Shown: positions 15,849 through 25,248 of the stretch, piece after piece | Layout: each line of letters begins with the position of its first letter | Position numbering within the stretch: the first letter of the stretch is position 1 | Assembly: GCF_900129395.1 (NCBI RefSeq) | Contig: NZ_FQVP01000004.1 | Location: forward strand, 1-64,000 | DNA: 64,000 bases | Reading direction: 5' to 3' | From: Pseudosulfitobacter pseudonitzschiae | GTDB lineage: Bacteria > Pseudomonadota > Alphaproteobacteria > Rhodobacterales > Rhodobacteraceae | Program-made: the position numbers and the translations under genes | The notes under the pieces: model-generated | Told to the model about the DNA's origin: nothing | Databases searched by the model: none | The model's input: the letters and a program-made list of their open reading frames with translations, nothing else

Positions 15849-17388
15849 GTCGCCCCCAAGCATCACACATCCAGAACGCCCCGAAGGCGAGCAATATCAA
15901 CAACAGCGCGGCCCCCGCCGCCGCCTGCATCTGATAGGCCCCCATCAGACGGTACATCTGCAAGGGCAGCGTCGCATGGTCCTGATCGGCAAACAGGGCG
16001 ATCACGCCCAGATCCCCCATCGACAGCGCCGCCGCCAGCCCCGCGGCAAAGCCCACTTGCGGGCGCACCCCCGGCAGGATCACCCACAGCCACAGCCGCC
16101 AGCCGCGCAGGCCCAGCGCCGCGCTCAGCCGCCCTTGGGTCGCCAAAACGTCACGCACCCCCGGCACCAGTATGCGCAGGGCGAATGGCAACGCCATCAA
16201 CGCGTTGACCAGCGCAGTGACTGGCAGGGCCAGCGATGCCGGCGCGGCAAAAGGATAGATCAGGATAAACCATCCGGTCCCGATCATCAGCGGCGACGCG
16301 GCAAAACCGAGCAGCCCAGCCGCCTCGACCCCGCCGCGACGGCTGGTGCCGATCCAGCCCGCCATCGGCAGGGCCAGCGCCAGAAGCACGCAAACGCTGA
16401 CGCAGGACACCCAGATCGAAGACCACGCCGCGCGATACACATTCGCGGACAATGCCGTGATCCCCGGTAACCCGGACAGTACGACAGACAGCAGTGGCAC
16501 CAGCAGGAACCCCGCCGCCAGCCCGATCAGCGCCGCATCGACCCAACGCAACACCCCCGTCGGTGCATCCCAACGGCGTACCATCCGGCCCATACCTCCC
16601 GTCAGCGACACTTGCGGCACCAGCCACAGCGCCAAAACCGCTGCGGCGCCCGCCATGCCAAGCTGCATCAGCGACAACATCGCCGCTCGGCCAAGGTCGA
16701 AATCGAACAGAAACGCCTGATAGATGGCCAGCTCGATCGTGGTCGCGCGTGGCCCTCCGCCCAGCGTCAGCGCCACGGCAAAACTGGCCAGACAGATCAC
16801 GAATATCAAAGCCAGCGCGCCCGGCACCACGCGCAACAGCACCGGCCATTCCAGCACCCGGAACACCATGCGCGGGGTCAGCCCCAATTGCGCCGCCAAC
16901 CGGAAGCGTTCCGCCGGAATGCCTTGCCAGCCTTGCAGGATCAGCCGCGTCGCCAGCGGCAGGTTGAAAAACACATGGGCCAGAAGCACGCCGCCCAACC
17001 CGTAGATCGACAGCGGAGCGAAACCCCAATGCCCCAGCAGCTGGTTCACCCAACCGCCACGACCAAAAACCGCCAGAATCCCCAGCACCGCGACAATCAC
17101 CGGCAGGATAAACGGAGCACCCAGCAGGGCAATCAGCACCCCGCGCCCGGCAAACCGCCGACGGGCCAGCGCGCGCGCCACCGGCACCGCCAGCGCGACC
17201 GAGATCAGCGCCGACAGAAACGCCTGCCACAGGGTGAAACGCACCGCAGCCCAATCGGCAGGCCCAAGGGAATATCCCCCCTCGGCCCGCCACGCCACCG
17301 CGCCCAGCGCGGCAGCGATCAGCGCCACGACCAATGTCGCAGCGCCAATACCGCCTGTGCGGCTTATTTGGACAGGGCTTGCAGCCAT
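15829..17388 (-). CDS. thiP: Thiamine ABC transporter permease
   Basis: The 519-residue inner-membrane protein is a fused tandem permease with about 12 hydrophobic helices in two repeats. The two coupling-helix motifs are PAERFRLAAQLGLTPRMVFRVLE and VLATQGRLSAALGLRGWRLWLWV, each with the EAA-type Gly. This architecture is standard for ThiP and iron-type FbpB permeases. The ATG at 17388 lies inside the thiB coding region (25-base overlap) and the 3' end overlaps thiQ, so the three genes form one tightly packed operon. Substrate is inferred from the TPP riboswitch. Confidence 0.92.
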   Translation of the reverse strand: MAASPVQISRTGGIGAATLVVALIAAALGAVAWRAEGGYSLGPADWAAVRFTLWQAFLSALISVALAVPVARALARRRFAGRGVLIALLGAPFILPVIVAVLGILAVFGRGGWVNQLLGHWGFAPLSIYGLGGVLLAHVFFNLPLATRLILQGWQGIPAERFRLAAQLGLTPRMVFRVLEWPVLLRVVPGALALIFVICLASFAVALTLGGGPRATTIELAIYQAFLFDFDLGRAAMLSLMQLGMAGAAAVLALWLVPQVSLTGGMGRMVRRWDAPTGVLRWVDAALIGLAAGFLLVPLLSVVLSGLPGITALSANVYRAAWSSIWVSCVSVCVLLALALPMAGWIGTSRRGGVEAAGLLGFAASPLMIGTGWFILIYPFAAPASLALPVTALVNALMALPFALRILVPGVRDVLATQGRLSAALGLRGWRLWLWVILPGVRPQVGFAAGLAAALSMGDLGVIALFADQDHATLPLQMYRLMGAYQMQAAAGAALLLILLAFGAFWMCDAWGRRGAVSE

Positions 17389-18350
17389 TCCTGCAACGCT
17401 TCGTCCCGCAGTGCAGGCGCTTCATCCGACGGCACCAACAACGCCGTTTCGGGGGTGATCAGTGTTTCAAACCCTTCGGGCAGACCGTCCTTGGGCGTTA
17501 CAGCGGGATACATCCAGTTGGTGGTGGGAATGGCAGCCTGAAAGGCATCCGTGACCATGAAATCCAGAAACTTATCTGCCAGCTCCGGCTGGTCGCTTGC
17601 GGCCAATTTGCCCGCCACTTCGACCTGCAGGTAATGCCCTTCCGAGAACGAAGCTGCCATTTTGGTGGCGTCCTCTTCGGCAATCAGGTGATAGGCAGGC
17701 GACGTAGTGTAGGACAGCGCCATATCGGCCTCGCCCTCAAGAAACAGACCATAGGATTCGGACCAGCCTTTGGTCACCGTCACGATGTTGTCGGCAAGCC
17801 CGGCCCAGATTTCAGGCGCCTCGTCGCCATAGGCCGCCTTGACCCACATCAGCAGGCCCAGACCGGGCGTGGACGAACGCGGGTCCTGAATGACGATCTT
17901 CAGGTCGCTGTCCGCCAGTTCGCGGAAATTCTTGGGCGGCGTGATCCCGTCGTTATAGACAAAGGCAAAATAGCCCCAGTCGAAAGGCACGAAATTCGGG
18001 TCTGTCCATTCCATCGGCACGTCATAGGCCACATCGACCGAATGCGGCGCAAACAGGCCCGTGGCGGTGGCGGCAGCGGTCAGGTTAGTGTCGAGTCCCA
18101 GCACGACATCAGCATCCGACCGCGCACCTTCCAGCTTGACCCGCGCCAACAGCGCGGCGCCGTCGCCCGTACCCACGAACTGCAAATCGCAGTCGCACAC
18201 CTCTTCAAAGGCTTTTTCGATCACGGGACCGGGGCCCCAGTCAGATACAAAGCTGTCATAGGTATAGACAGTCAGAACAGGCGTTTCGGCCTGCGCCGTG
18301 GTGGCAACGGTTGCTGCAAGAACTCCCGCTGCAAGATGGATCGGCTTCAT
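17364..18350 (-). CDS. thiB: Thiamine-binding periplasmic protein
   Basis: The 328-residue precursor starts at ATG 18350, which has GGAGG 5 bases upstream; the frame is open further but runs into the riboswitch. Its signal peptide ends at TTAQA-E (about residue 20). The mature protein is a class-II binding protein of the ThiB type, with VYTYDSFVSDWGPGPVIEKAFEE split by turns, DVVLGLDTN, VPFDWGYFAFVYN and a C-terminal TTNWMYPA. It captures thiamine or its phosphates in the periplasm for ThiPQ. A TPP riboswitch lies directly upstream. Confidence 0.95.
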   Translation of the reverse strand: MKPIHLAAGVLAATVATTAQAETPVLTVYTYDSFVSDWGPGPVIEKAFEEVCDCDLQFVGTGDGAALLARVKLEGARSDADVVLGLDTNLTAAATATGLFAPHSVDVAYDVPMEWTDPNFVPFDWGYFAFVYNDGITPPKNFRELADSDLKIVIQDPRSSTPGLGLLMWVKAAYGDEAPEIWAGLADNIVTVTKGWSESYGLFLEGEADMALSYTTSPAYHLIAEEDATKMAASFSEGHYLQVEVAGKLAASDQPELADKFLDFMVTDAFQAAIPTTNWMYPAVTPKDGLPEGFETLITPETALLVPSDEAPALRDEALQEWLQALSK

Positions 18351-18397
18351 GGCATCCTCCAATTTGCTGGCGAAAGGGCAAAGCGTGGAGTGATGTC

Positions 18398-18484
18398 CAG
18401 ACCTTCCCTCCGCCGGTGTTAACCGGTTCAGGTTCAACGGGTCCGCGATCATTCGCATCTCAGCCACAATGGCCCCCCGAGGTG
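18398..18484 (-). promoter_or_regulatory. TPP riboswitch (THI element)
   Basis: On the minus strand the conserved blocks appear in order: TCGGGGGGCC, GGCTGAGATG, GACCCGTTGAACCTGA, CCGGTTAACACCGGCGGAGGGAA. These are the hallmark CUGAGA and GAACCUGA-AGGGAA elements of the TPP aptamer. It lies 48 bases before the thiB ATG, so thiamine uptake should fall when TPP is plentiful. Confidence 0.97.
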
Positions 18485-18526
18485 TTGCAATAGCTAGGGT
18501 GTGTGGGCTGCCGAGGCAAGCCGTAT

Positions 18527-19816
18527 TCAGGTTTCGTCCAGAATGGTGCGTGCGTGGTCTACCGTAATGTCACCTGCCGCGACGATGGCACGGGCCACAC
18601 GGTCGATGTCTGCACCGGTCGCCCCGGCGGTGATCGCGATGTTGCGCGCATGCAGCGCCATGTGCCCACGCTGGATGCCTTCTGTCGCAAGGGCCCGCAG
18701 CGCCGCCATGTTCTGCGCCAGACCCACGGCGGCAACCAGCTGCGCCAGTTCGGTTGCCGTCTTGACCTTCAGCAACCGCAACGCCGCCTGCGCCGCCGGA
18801 TGGGTGCGTGTGGCCCCACCCACAAGGCCCAGCGCCATCGGCAACTCGATACTGCCACTCAGCCCGCCGCTGGCGGTGCGCTCCCACCGTGTCAGCGCGG
18901 TATAGCGTCCGCTGCGCGCGGCAAAGGCATGTGCCCCCGCCTCGACCGCGCGCCAGTCGTTGCCGGTGGCGATCACCACCGGATCAATGCCGTTCATGAT
19001 CCCCTTGTTGTGGGTCGCTGCGCGGTACGGATCAATCACCGCCAAGGCACAGGCCTCGACGATACCTTGCGCCACATCCGCGCCGTTCAGAACATCGGTG
19101 TCCAGCGCGGCCGCTTCCAGTTCAACACGCGCCCGAACCAGCCGCAGATCGGCCAGATTGGACAGGATGCGCAGCCGCACGGTGCCGCCCGTGATCGTCT
19201 CGACCTTGGGGGCCAGCAGTTCGGCCATGGTGTTGACCGTGTTCGCCCCCATCGCATCGCGCACGTCGACGATCAGATGCAGCACCACCATCGGTCCCAC
19301 CGGCGTGTCGTCAAACACATGCACCTCGATGTCCTTGCAGCCGCCGCCCAGACCGGTCAGCACCTTGTCCTTTGAATTGGCCAGCGCCATCAGCTCGTCG
19401 CGGTGTTCCAGAATCCGCAGCCGCGCCGCCGCAGGGTCGCTGACACCCAGCACCTGCACCTGCGCGCGCATCACCGGATCATCCGCCGAAGCATGAAAAC
19501 CGCCCCCGGCCCGCGCAATCCGTGCCATGTAGGACGCCGCCGCCACCACAGATGGTTCCTCGACCACCATGGGAATCAGGTAATCCTTGCCGTTGACGCA
19601 AAAGTTGGTCGCGACGCCCATTGGCATCTCGAACTTGCCCACCACGTTTTCGATCATCCCGTTGGCGGTGGCCAACGGCAGCGCCCCCGCGCCCGACAGC
19701 AGCGCGCGGTCGCTCTGATCCAACCCCGCCGCCGCACAAACCGCGTCCAGCCGTGCGGATGGTTCAAGATCGCGCAGCCCGGCAATGCGAGCATTTACAG
19801 GTGTGGGTTTTGTCAT
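18527..19816 (-). CDS. mvaA: Hydroxymethylglutaryl-CoA reductase, class II
   Basis: The 429-residue soluble enzyme interconverts HMG-CoA and mevalonate. It begins at ATG 19816 ([17 protein letters not shown]). The class II pattern is clear: [17 protein letters not shown] with the catalytic Glu, [32 protein letters not shown], then [30 protein letters not shown] with Lys and Asp, and [11 protein letters not shown] with His near the C-terminus. Class II enzymes include the degradative type of Pseudomonas mevalonii and biosynthetic types. No other mevalonate gene is nearby, and dxs at 27674 shows the non-mevalonate route is present, so a catabolic role is likely here. Confidence 0.93.
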   Translation of the reverse strand: MTKPTPVNARIAGLRDLEPSARLDAVCAAAGLDQSDRALLSGAGALPLATANGMIENVVGKFEMPMGVATNFCVNGKDYLIPMVVEEPSVVAAASYMARIARAGGGFHASADDPVMRAQVQVLGVSDPAAARLRILEHRDELMALANSKDKVLTGLGGGCKDIEVHVFDDTPVGPMVVLHLIVDVRDAMGANTVNTMAELLAPKVETITGGTVRLRILSNLADLRLVRARVELEAAALDTDVLNGADVAQGIVEACALAVIDPYRAATHNKGIMNGIDPVVIATGNDWRAVEAGAHAFAARSGRYTALTRWERTASGGLSGSIELPMALGLVGGATRTHPAAQAALRLLKVKTATELAQLVAAVGLAQNMAALRALATEGIQRGHMALHARNIAITAGATGADIDRVARAIVAAGDITVDHARTILDET

Positions 19817-19925
19817 AGCGTCCTCCCGATGGCGTTTCAGAACGGTACAGGCTGAACCGCACCGGTCAATCACTCTTGAGCCGATGCGCGCGTGCCGTTA
19901 TGGCCTTGGGCCAAAGGAGACCGCG

Positions 19926-21041
19926 ATGTCGATCAACAGCTTTGGCCACCTCTTCCGCGTCACCACATGGGGTGAAAGCCACGGACCTGCCTTGGGTGCG
20001 ACGGTCGACGGCTGCCCTCCGGGCGTGCCCGTGGACGCGGCGATGATCCAGCACTGGCTGGACCGCCGCAAACCGGGTCAGAACAAGTACACCACCCAGC
20101 GCCGCGAGGCCGACGAGGTCCGCATCCTGTCAGGCGTGTTCGAAGGCCAGACCACAGGCACGCCGGTGCAGCTGATGATCGAGAACACCGACCAGCGGTC
20201 GAAAGACTACGGCGACATCATGGACAAGTTCCGCCCCGGTCACGCCGACATCACCTATTGGCAGAAATACGGCATCCGCGACTATCGCGGTGGTGGCCGG
20301 TCGTCCGCCCGCGAAACCGCGTCGCGCGTGGCGGCGGGCGGTCTGGCACGCGAGGCGATCCGGGCGATTGCCCCGGACGTGCAGATCACCGGCTACATGA
20401 CCCGAATGGGCGCCCACGAGATCGACCGCAGCCGGTTCGACTGGGACCAGATCGAACAAAACCCGTTCTGGTCTCCCGACGCCCAAACCGCCGCTGATTG
20501 GGCCGACTACCTTGACGACCTGCGCAAATCCGGCAGCAGCGTCGGTGCGATCATCGAAGTGGTCGCGCGCGGCGTACCCGCAGGCCTTGGCGCGCCGGTT
20601 TACGGCAAGCTTGATACCGATCTGGCCGCCGCCATGATGTCGATCAACGCGGTCAAAGGTGTCGAGATTGGCGAAGGCATGTCCGCCGCGATGCTGACCG
20701 GCGAGCTGAACGCCGACGAGATTTTCATGGGCAACGACGGCAAGCCGTCTTATTCCAGCAACCACGCGGGCGGCATTCTGGGTGGGATCAGCACCGGACA
20801 GGACATTGTCGTGCGCTTTGCCGTGAAACCGACCTCGTCGATCCTGAAAACCCGCAAGACCATCACCAAGGCCGGCGCGGAAACCGAGATTATCACCAAG
20901 GGCCGCCATGACCCCTGTGTCGGCATCCGCGCCGTACCGGTGGGCGAGGCGATGATGGCCTGCGTACTTCTGGACCATATGCTGCTGCATCGCGGTCAGG
21001 TCGGTGGGCAGATCGGCGAAAACCGCGGGCGCATCGGCTGA
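19926..21041 (+). CDS. aroC: Chorismate synthase
   Basis: This FMNH2-dependent enzyme makes chorismate from EPSP, the last step of the shikimate pathway. The 371-residue length is usual. The three family signatures are present: [18 protein letters not shown] near the N-terminus, [18 protein letters not shown] in the middle, and [16 protein letters not shown] later. The start ATG 19926 follows AAGGAGA. It diverges from mvaA across about 110 bases and has no co-transcribed partner; the next gene lies 91 bases downstream. Confidence 0.98.
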   Translation: MSINSFGHLFRVTTWGESHGPALGATVDGCPPGVPVDAAMIQHWLDRRKPGQNKYTTQRREADEVRILSGVFEGQTTGTPVQLMIENTDQRSKDYGDIMDKFRPGHADITYWQKYGIRDYRGGGRSSARETASRVAAGGLAREAIRAIAPDVQITGYMTRMGAHEIDRSRFDWDQIEQNPFWSPDAQTAADWADYLDDLRKSGSSVGAIIEVVARGVPAGLGAPVYGKLDTDLAAAMMSINAVKGVEIGEGMSAAMLTGELNADEIFMGNDGKPSYSSNHAGGILGGISTGQDIVVRFAVKPTSSILKTRKTITKAGAETEIITKGRHDPCVGIRAVPVGEAMMACVLLDHMLLHRGQVGGQIGENRGRIG

Positions 21042-21132
21042 AATGTCACAGTATGGACGAACTGTGGGCGGCATCTGGGAATCTCTCAGGGCTGCACTAC
21101 ATATGTTCAAAGTTGTGTCGAAAGGATGCATC

Positions 21133-21513
21133 ATGAACCGTCGATTTATCACCACCGCACTTGCCATCTGCGCCCTGCTGCCTGCGGCGCTGCCTGCATT
21201 CGCGCAGGACACGTCTGGCCGAGAAGGCACCTTTCAGGGGCGCAATGGCGTGACCGCCAGCGGCGTTGTCGTTGTGACGAACGCAGGTGTGTCACTGATG
21301 CGCGACTTTAAACTGGACGGCGCGACGGACGCACACGTGGGCTTTGGCCGCAACGGAACCCTCGACGCCGATACCGACATGGGTGCGCTGCAATCTGTCG
21401 AAGGCTCCCAAGACTATTCCGCCGGTCAGTCGTTCAATGTTTCGGACTATGACGAGGTCTGGATCTGGAACCCCGCCGACAACTCCGCACTGGCTGTCGC
21501 AAAACTAAACTGA
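21133..21513 (+). CDS. Exported DM13-domain protein
   Basis: The 126-residue precursor starts at ATG 21133 with AAAGGA upstream. Its signal peptide ends at PAFA-Q (about residue 24). The mature part follows the DM13 pattern: GVVVVTNAGVSLMRDFKLDGATDAHVGF split by turns, GALQSVEGSQDYSAG, then VSDYDEVWIWNPADNSALAVAKL. DM13 domains are proposed electron-transfer or redox modules in secreted proteins. Here the usual near-conserved Cys of the VxIWC block is replaced by Asn (IWNP), which questions a redox role in this copy. Confidence 0.75.
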   Translation: MNRRFITTALAICALLPAALPAFAQDTSGREGTFQGRNGVTASGVVVVTNAGVSLMRDFKLDGATDAHVGFGRNGTLDADTDMGALQSVEGSQDYSAGQSFNVSDYDEVWIWNPADNSALAVAKLN

Positions 21514-21551
21514 CCCTTGCAAACGGGTCACTGACCCATCAAGGGTGTCGC

Positions 21552-22493
21552 ATGCCGATACCCTTGATCGAACATCGCCCCGGAACAGCTGTAGCATTGA
21601 AACTGCTGTCCGTTTTCCTGTTCATGGTGATGTCCGCAATGATCAAGATCGCGGTCCGCGAAGTGCCGTCGGGCGAAGCCGTGTTCTTTCGCTCGTTCTT
21701 CTGCATTCCGGTCATTCTGGCGTGGCTGTGGCAAACCGGCGAATTGCGCCACGGGCTGGTGACAAAGAACCCCATGGGACACGTCTGGCGCGGCCTGTTC
21801 GGCACGGCGGCAATGACGCTGACCTTTACCGGCCTTGGCCTGCTGCCCCTGCCCGAAGTGACCGCCATCGGCTATGCCACGCCGCTGTTCACCGTCCTGT
21901 TTGCGATTTTCCTGCTGAACGAGAAAGTACGCGCCATCCGCATGACCGCTGTCGGTCTGGGCTTGGTCGGGGTGCTGATCGTGATCTGGCCAAACCTGAC
22001 GTTGGGTGCCGGCGACATGAGCCACGCAGCCCTGATGGGCGTTCTGGCCATTCTCGGCGCATCGCTGGTGCGTGGGTTGGTGCAAATCCACATCCGCCGT
22101 ATGGTCCAGACCGAACACACCGCTGCCATCGTGTTCTACTTTTCCCTGACCGCCACCGTGCTGTCGCTGCTGACTGTGCCCTTTGGCTGGGTCATGCCGT
22201 CACCTGAAAACATCGCACTTCTGGTCGGCGCGGGCCTGATTGGTGGCGTTGCGCAAATCCTGATGACCAGCGCCTTCCGTTTCGGGGCGGCCTCGATGCT
22301 GGCGCCTTTCGACTATTCCTCGTTGATTTTTGCCACCGCCATCGGCTTTGTCATTTTCAGCGAAATCCCCACATGGTCCACGGTGGCCGGTGCAATGCTG
22401 GTGGTGACTGGCGGCGTGCTGATCATCTGGCGTGAACGACAACTGGGTCTCGAACGTGGCCGCGCCCGCGCCGTGACCGATCCAAAGGGCTAA
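21552..22493 (+). CDS. EamA/DMT-family transporter
   Basis: The 313-residue inner-membrane protein has about ten hydrophobic helices in two EamA repeats. The first repeat has FFRSFFCIPVILAWLW and ends with PLFTVLFAIFLLNEKV; the second ends with SSLIFATAIGFVIFSEIPTWST. These are the usual drug/metabolite exporter signatures. The substrate cannot be predicted. Only 3 bases separate it from cobO, so the two share a transcript, but a functional link to corrinoids is unproven. Confidence 0.9.
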   Translation: MPIPLIEHRPGTAVALKLLSVFLFMVMSAMIKIAVREVPSGEAVFFRSFFCIPVILAWLWQTGELRHGLVTKNPMGHVWRGLFGTAAMTLTFTGLGLLPLPEVTAIGYATPLFTVLFAIFLLNEKVRAIRMTAVGLGLVGVLIVIWPNLTLGAGDMSHAALMGVLAILGASLVRGLVQIHIRRMVQTEHTAAIVFYFSLTATVLSLLTVPFGWVMPSPENIALLVGAGLIGGVAQILMTSAFRFGAASMLAPFDYSSLIFATAIGFVIFSEIPTWSTVAGAMLVVTGGVLIIWRERQLGLERGRARAVTDPKG

Positions 22494-22496
22494 GAC

Positions 22497-23090
22497 ATGA
22501 CAGACGACCACAAATCCAAGATGCAGGAACTGCAAACGAAGCAACGCGAAAAGATCGCCCAGACCGAAGACCCCGGTCGCGGCCTGATCCTGGTTCACAC
22601 CGGTGACGGCAAGGGCAAATCCTCGTCGGCCTTCGGCGTTGCCATCCGCGCGCTTGGCTGGGGCAAGACCGTCGGCGTAGTGCAATTCATCAAGGGCAAG
22701 TGGATCACTGGCGAACGCCAGTTCTTCAAGAAGCTACCCGAAGTGACATGGCACACCATGGGCGAAGGTTTCACCTGGGACACCCAGGACCGCGACCGCG
22801 ACATTGCTGCCGCCACCGCTGCCTATGACAAGGCTTGCGAAATGATGGCCTCGGGTGACTATGACCTGATCCTGCTGGACGAAATCAACATCGCTTTGCG
22901 CTATGATTATCTGGACATCAACGCGGTCATCGACGGACTCAAGGCTCGCAGCGACCGCACCAGCGTGATCCTGACAGGCCGCGATGCCAAGCCTGAATTG
23001 ATGGACTATTCGGATCTGGTCACCGAAATGACCGAGGTCAAACACCCCTTCCAAGCGGGGATCAAGGCGCAGCGCGGCATCGACTTCTGA
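22497..23090 (+). CDS. cobO: Corrinoid adenosyltransferase (CobO type)
   Basis: The 197-residue enzyme transfers the adenosyl group of ATP to cob(I)yrinate a,c-diamide or other cob(I)alamin forms, giving the coenzyme. The unusual P-loop GDGKGKSSSAFG is at residues of about 37-48, followed by VQFIKGKW, then WDTQDRDRD, LILLDEINIALRYDYL and a C-terminal KHPFQAGIKAQRGIDF, all hallmarks of CobO/CobA. The length is usual. It is coupled to the preceding transporter gene. There is no cobalamin riboswitch upstream of the pair. Confidence 0.96.
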   Translation: MTDDHKSKMQELQTKQREKIAQTEDPGRGLILVHTGDGKGKSSSAFGVAIRALGWGKTVGVVQFIKGKWITGERQFFKKLPEVTWHTMGEGFTWDTQDRDRDIAAATAAYDKACEMMASGDYDLILLDEINIALRYDYLDINAVIDGLKARSDRTSVILTGRDAKPELMDYSDLVTEMTEVKHPFQAGIKAQRGIDF

Positions 23091-23142
23091 CGCTGCGTTA
23101 CGTCGCCCGTAGATCAACCTGTGATAGGCTTTCCTGGCGTCA

Positions 23143-23155
23143 CACGATTCTCGTG
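23143..23155. repeat. Small inverted repeat upstream of the cyclase gene
   Basis: CACGA TTC TCGTG at 23143-23155 is a perfect 5-bp inverted repeat, inside a looser CGTCAC...GTGACG pairing (23138-23143 with 23153-23158). It lies 21 bases before the ATG at 23177, next to the ribosome site, so it could be an operator or a hairpin that affects translation. Confidence 0.3.
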
Positions 23156-23176
23156 ACGTTTCAGGGAGGACTAACA

Positions 23177-24133
23177 ATGCAATTTAAAACAACATTTGCC
23201 GCTGTGGCAGCACTGGCGCTGACGGCAACAAACGTGCTCGCGGACGCCCACAGCACATGCGCCCCGTCGAAATGGGGTGCAGAAGACACCATCGGCGCCG
23301 CCAATCACATCAGCGCCGAACGCACGCTGGAAGCGGCCAAGCTGATCAAACAGGGCAAATCCATGCCGCTGGGGATCACCATTGACGCCAAGACACCCGC
23401 CTTTGCCCCGCGCTCGCTCAGCCTGCAAGTGGTGCAGCCGAACCAACAGGGCGGCGTCAAGCTTGAGGCTTTCGGCTATCCCGGAAACTACAACGACGAC
23501 ATCCTGTACACCTGGATCGGTATCGGGTCACAGCTGGACGGGCTGGGCCATCTTGGTGAAAATGGGCTCTACTATAACTGCCTGGACGAAAAAGAGGTCA
23601 GCGTCATCACCGGCCTGACCAAACTGGGCACCCATGACGTGCCGCCGCTGGTCGCACGCGCCGTGATCGTCGACATGGCCAAACACTTTGGCACCGACGT
23701 GATGCAAGCCGGTCAGGGCTTTGGCTCCGAGGACATCAAGGCCGCGATGGAGGCGCAGAACGTCACCATGAACCCCGGCGATATCATCATGTTCCACACC
23801 GGCTGGACCCAAGGCATGTTCGAACAGGACCCCACCGCCTGGGTGTCCGGTGAACCCGGCCTGACCAACGAAGGCGCGGAATATGTGGCGTCGCTGGACC
23901 CGATGGCTGTGGGCGCGGACACCTGGGGGCTTGAGGCCGTGCCAGCCGTAGAAGGCGATGGTACATTCTATGGTCACGTCATCTTCTTGCAAAAGAACGG
24001 GATCTACATTCTCGAGACGATGAACACAGGACCGATCCTGGACGACGGCGTGAATGAATTCATGTTCGTGCTGGGCCAGGCCCGCATCCGTGGCACAGTT
24101 CAGGCGATGATCAACCCCGTCGCCCTGTACTAA
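23177..24133 (+). CDS. Exported cyclase-family (kynurenine formamidase-like) hydrolase
   Basis: The 318-residue precursor starts at ATG 23177 behind GGGAGGA. Its signal peptide ends near LADA (residue about 22). The mature protein belongs to the putative cyclase family: SKWGAEDTIGAANHIS at the N-terminus is typical of the long type. The metal-binding HxGTHxDxPxH motif appears in the divergent form IGSQLDGLGHLG, followed by ARAVIVDM, PGDIIMFHTGW, and GLTNEGAEYVASLDPMAVGADTWGLE split by turns. The physiological substrate is unknown. An exported location is unusual for kynurenine formamidases proper and argues against tryptophan catabolism. Confidence 0.8.
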   Translation: MQFKTTFAAVAALALTATNVLADAHSTCAPSKWGAEDTIGAANHISAERTLEAAKLIKQGKSMPLGITIDAKTPAFAPRSLSLQVVQPNQQGGVKLEAFGYPGNYNDDILYTWIGIGSQLDGLGHLGENGLYYNCLDEKEVSVITGLTKLGTHDVPPLVARAVIVDMAKHFGTDVMQAGQGFGSEDIKAAMEAQNVTMNPGDIIMFHTGWTQGMFEQDPTAWVSGEPGLTNEGAEYVASLDPMAVGADTWGLEAVPAVEGDGTFYGHVIFLQKNGIYILETMNTGPILDDGVNEFMFVLGQARIRGTVQAMINPVALY

Positions 24134-24140
24134 ATTAAAA

Positions 24141-24171
24141 CGGGCGCGGCCAAACCAATGGCGCGCGCCCG
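24141..24171 (+). terminator. Terminator-like hairpin after the cyclase gene
   Basis: CGGGCGCG (24141-24148) pairs perfectly with CGCGCCCG (24164-24171), 8 bases after the cyclase stop. A weak T-rich run follows. Confidence 0.6.
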
Positions 24172-24197
24172 CATCTTCATCTTGCCGGATAAACTCC

Positions 24198-24212
24198 GGG
24201 GGCAGCGCCCCC
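24198..24212. terminator. GGGGGC hairpin between cyclase gene and ilvE
   Basis: GGGGGC (24198-24203) and GCCCCC (24207-24212) enclose a 3-base loop, 9 bases beyond the ilvE stop on the minus strand. It probably terminates ilvE. The same core recurs at 34584-34600. Confidence 0.55.
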
Positions 24213-24220
24213 TTAGGCGC

Positions 24221-25090
24221 TTAAGCGCGCACCAGCTTTTCGTAGCCTTCCGCGACTTCGCGGGTCAGCGCACCAACTTCAAAGTTGTAGTCGCCAATCT
24301 GGCCCACGGGGGTCACTTCGGCCGCCGACCCGGTCAGGAAACACTGTTCGAACCCTTCCAGTTCTTCGGGCATGATGTGGCGTTGGTGCACCTTGATCTG
24401 GCGGTCTTCCAACATGCCGATCACGGTCTGGCGCGTCAGCCCGTTCAGGATCGAATCCGCCAGCGGCGTATGCACTTCACCATCCTTGATGAAGAAGATA
24501 TTCGCGCCGGTCGCCTCGGCCACATAGCCGCGATAATCCAGGAACATGGCGTCCGAACACCCTTTGGCCTCTGCCGCGTGTTTGGACATGGTGCAGATCA
24601 TATACAGACCTGCCGCCTTGGCTGCGACGGGGATTGTTTCGGGGCTGGGGCGTTTCCACTTGGCGATGTCCAGCTTGGCGCCTTTCATCTTGGCGTCGCC
24701 GTAGTAGTTGCCCCACTCCCAGGCGGTAACGGCCATACGGATCGGGTTGCGCGATGCGGCAACGCCCATATCCTCGCCCGCACCCCGGAACGCCACGACG
24801 CGCAGATACGCATTGGTCAGCCCATTGGCATCCAGTGTCGCACGCTTGGCGGCTTCGATCTCGTCCACCGTATAGGGGATCGCCATATCCATCAGCTCGC
24901 CCGACTTCAGCAGGCGCTGCGAATGCTCGCGGCTCTTGAAAACCTTGCCGTCATAGCACCGCTCGCCTTCAAAGACCGAGGACGCATAATGCAACGCGTG
25001 GGTCAGAATATGGACATTGGCGTCGCGCCATTCGACCAGCTTTCCGTCCATCCAGATCTTGCCGTCACGATCATCATATGCGCCAGACAT
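24221..25090 (-). CDS. ilvE: Branched-chain amino acid aminotransferase
   Basis: This fold-type IV PLP enzyme exchanges amino groups between glutamate and leucine, isoleucine or valine. It has 289 residues. Signatures are DGKLVEWRDANVHILTHALHYASSVFEG with the phosphate-site residues, the PLP lysine in AAKAAGLYMICTMSKHAAE, and EATGANIFFIKDG to LNGLTRQTVI at the cofactor pocket. The form is the usual alphaproteobacterial one. It is transcribed away from petP-petR across about 160 bases. The same ilvE-petP-petR neighbourhood is familiar from Rhodobacterales. Confidence 0.96.
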   Translation of the reverse strand: MSGAYDDRDGKIWMDGKLVEWRDANVHILTHALHYASSVFEGERCYDGKVFKSREHSQRLLKSGELMDMAIPYTVDEIEAAKRATLDANGLTNAYLRVVAFRGAGEDMGVAASRNPIRMAVTAWEWGNYYGDAKMKGAKLDIAKWKRPSPETIPVAAKAAGLYMICTMSKHAAEAKGCSDAMFLDYRGYVAEATGANIFFIKDGEVHTPLADSILNGLTRQTVIGMLEDRQIKVHQRHIMPEELEGFEQCFLTGSAAEVTPVGQIGDYNFEVGALTREVAEGYEKLVRA

Positions 25091-25248
25091 CGGTCACATC
25101 CTTTTCCTATTTTTCCTAATATTGCGATTTTACGTCCGGTGTGGACATTTTATTGCGCAAAACATGCGATTCGATAGCCCTTGGCACTTGGAATGTCAAC
25201 AACACTGACGTAAGCTGCCCACGACACAGGACGAGCGAGGCCACGAAT

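Noticed and set aside
18527-21041. Mevalonate pathway operon
   Set aside because: Only HMG-CoA reductase is present; neighbours are aroC and unrelated genes.
21514-22500. Cobalamin riboswitch controlling cobO
   Set aside because: No B12-box pattern is visible before the transporter gene or between it and cobO.
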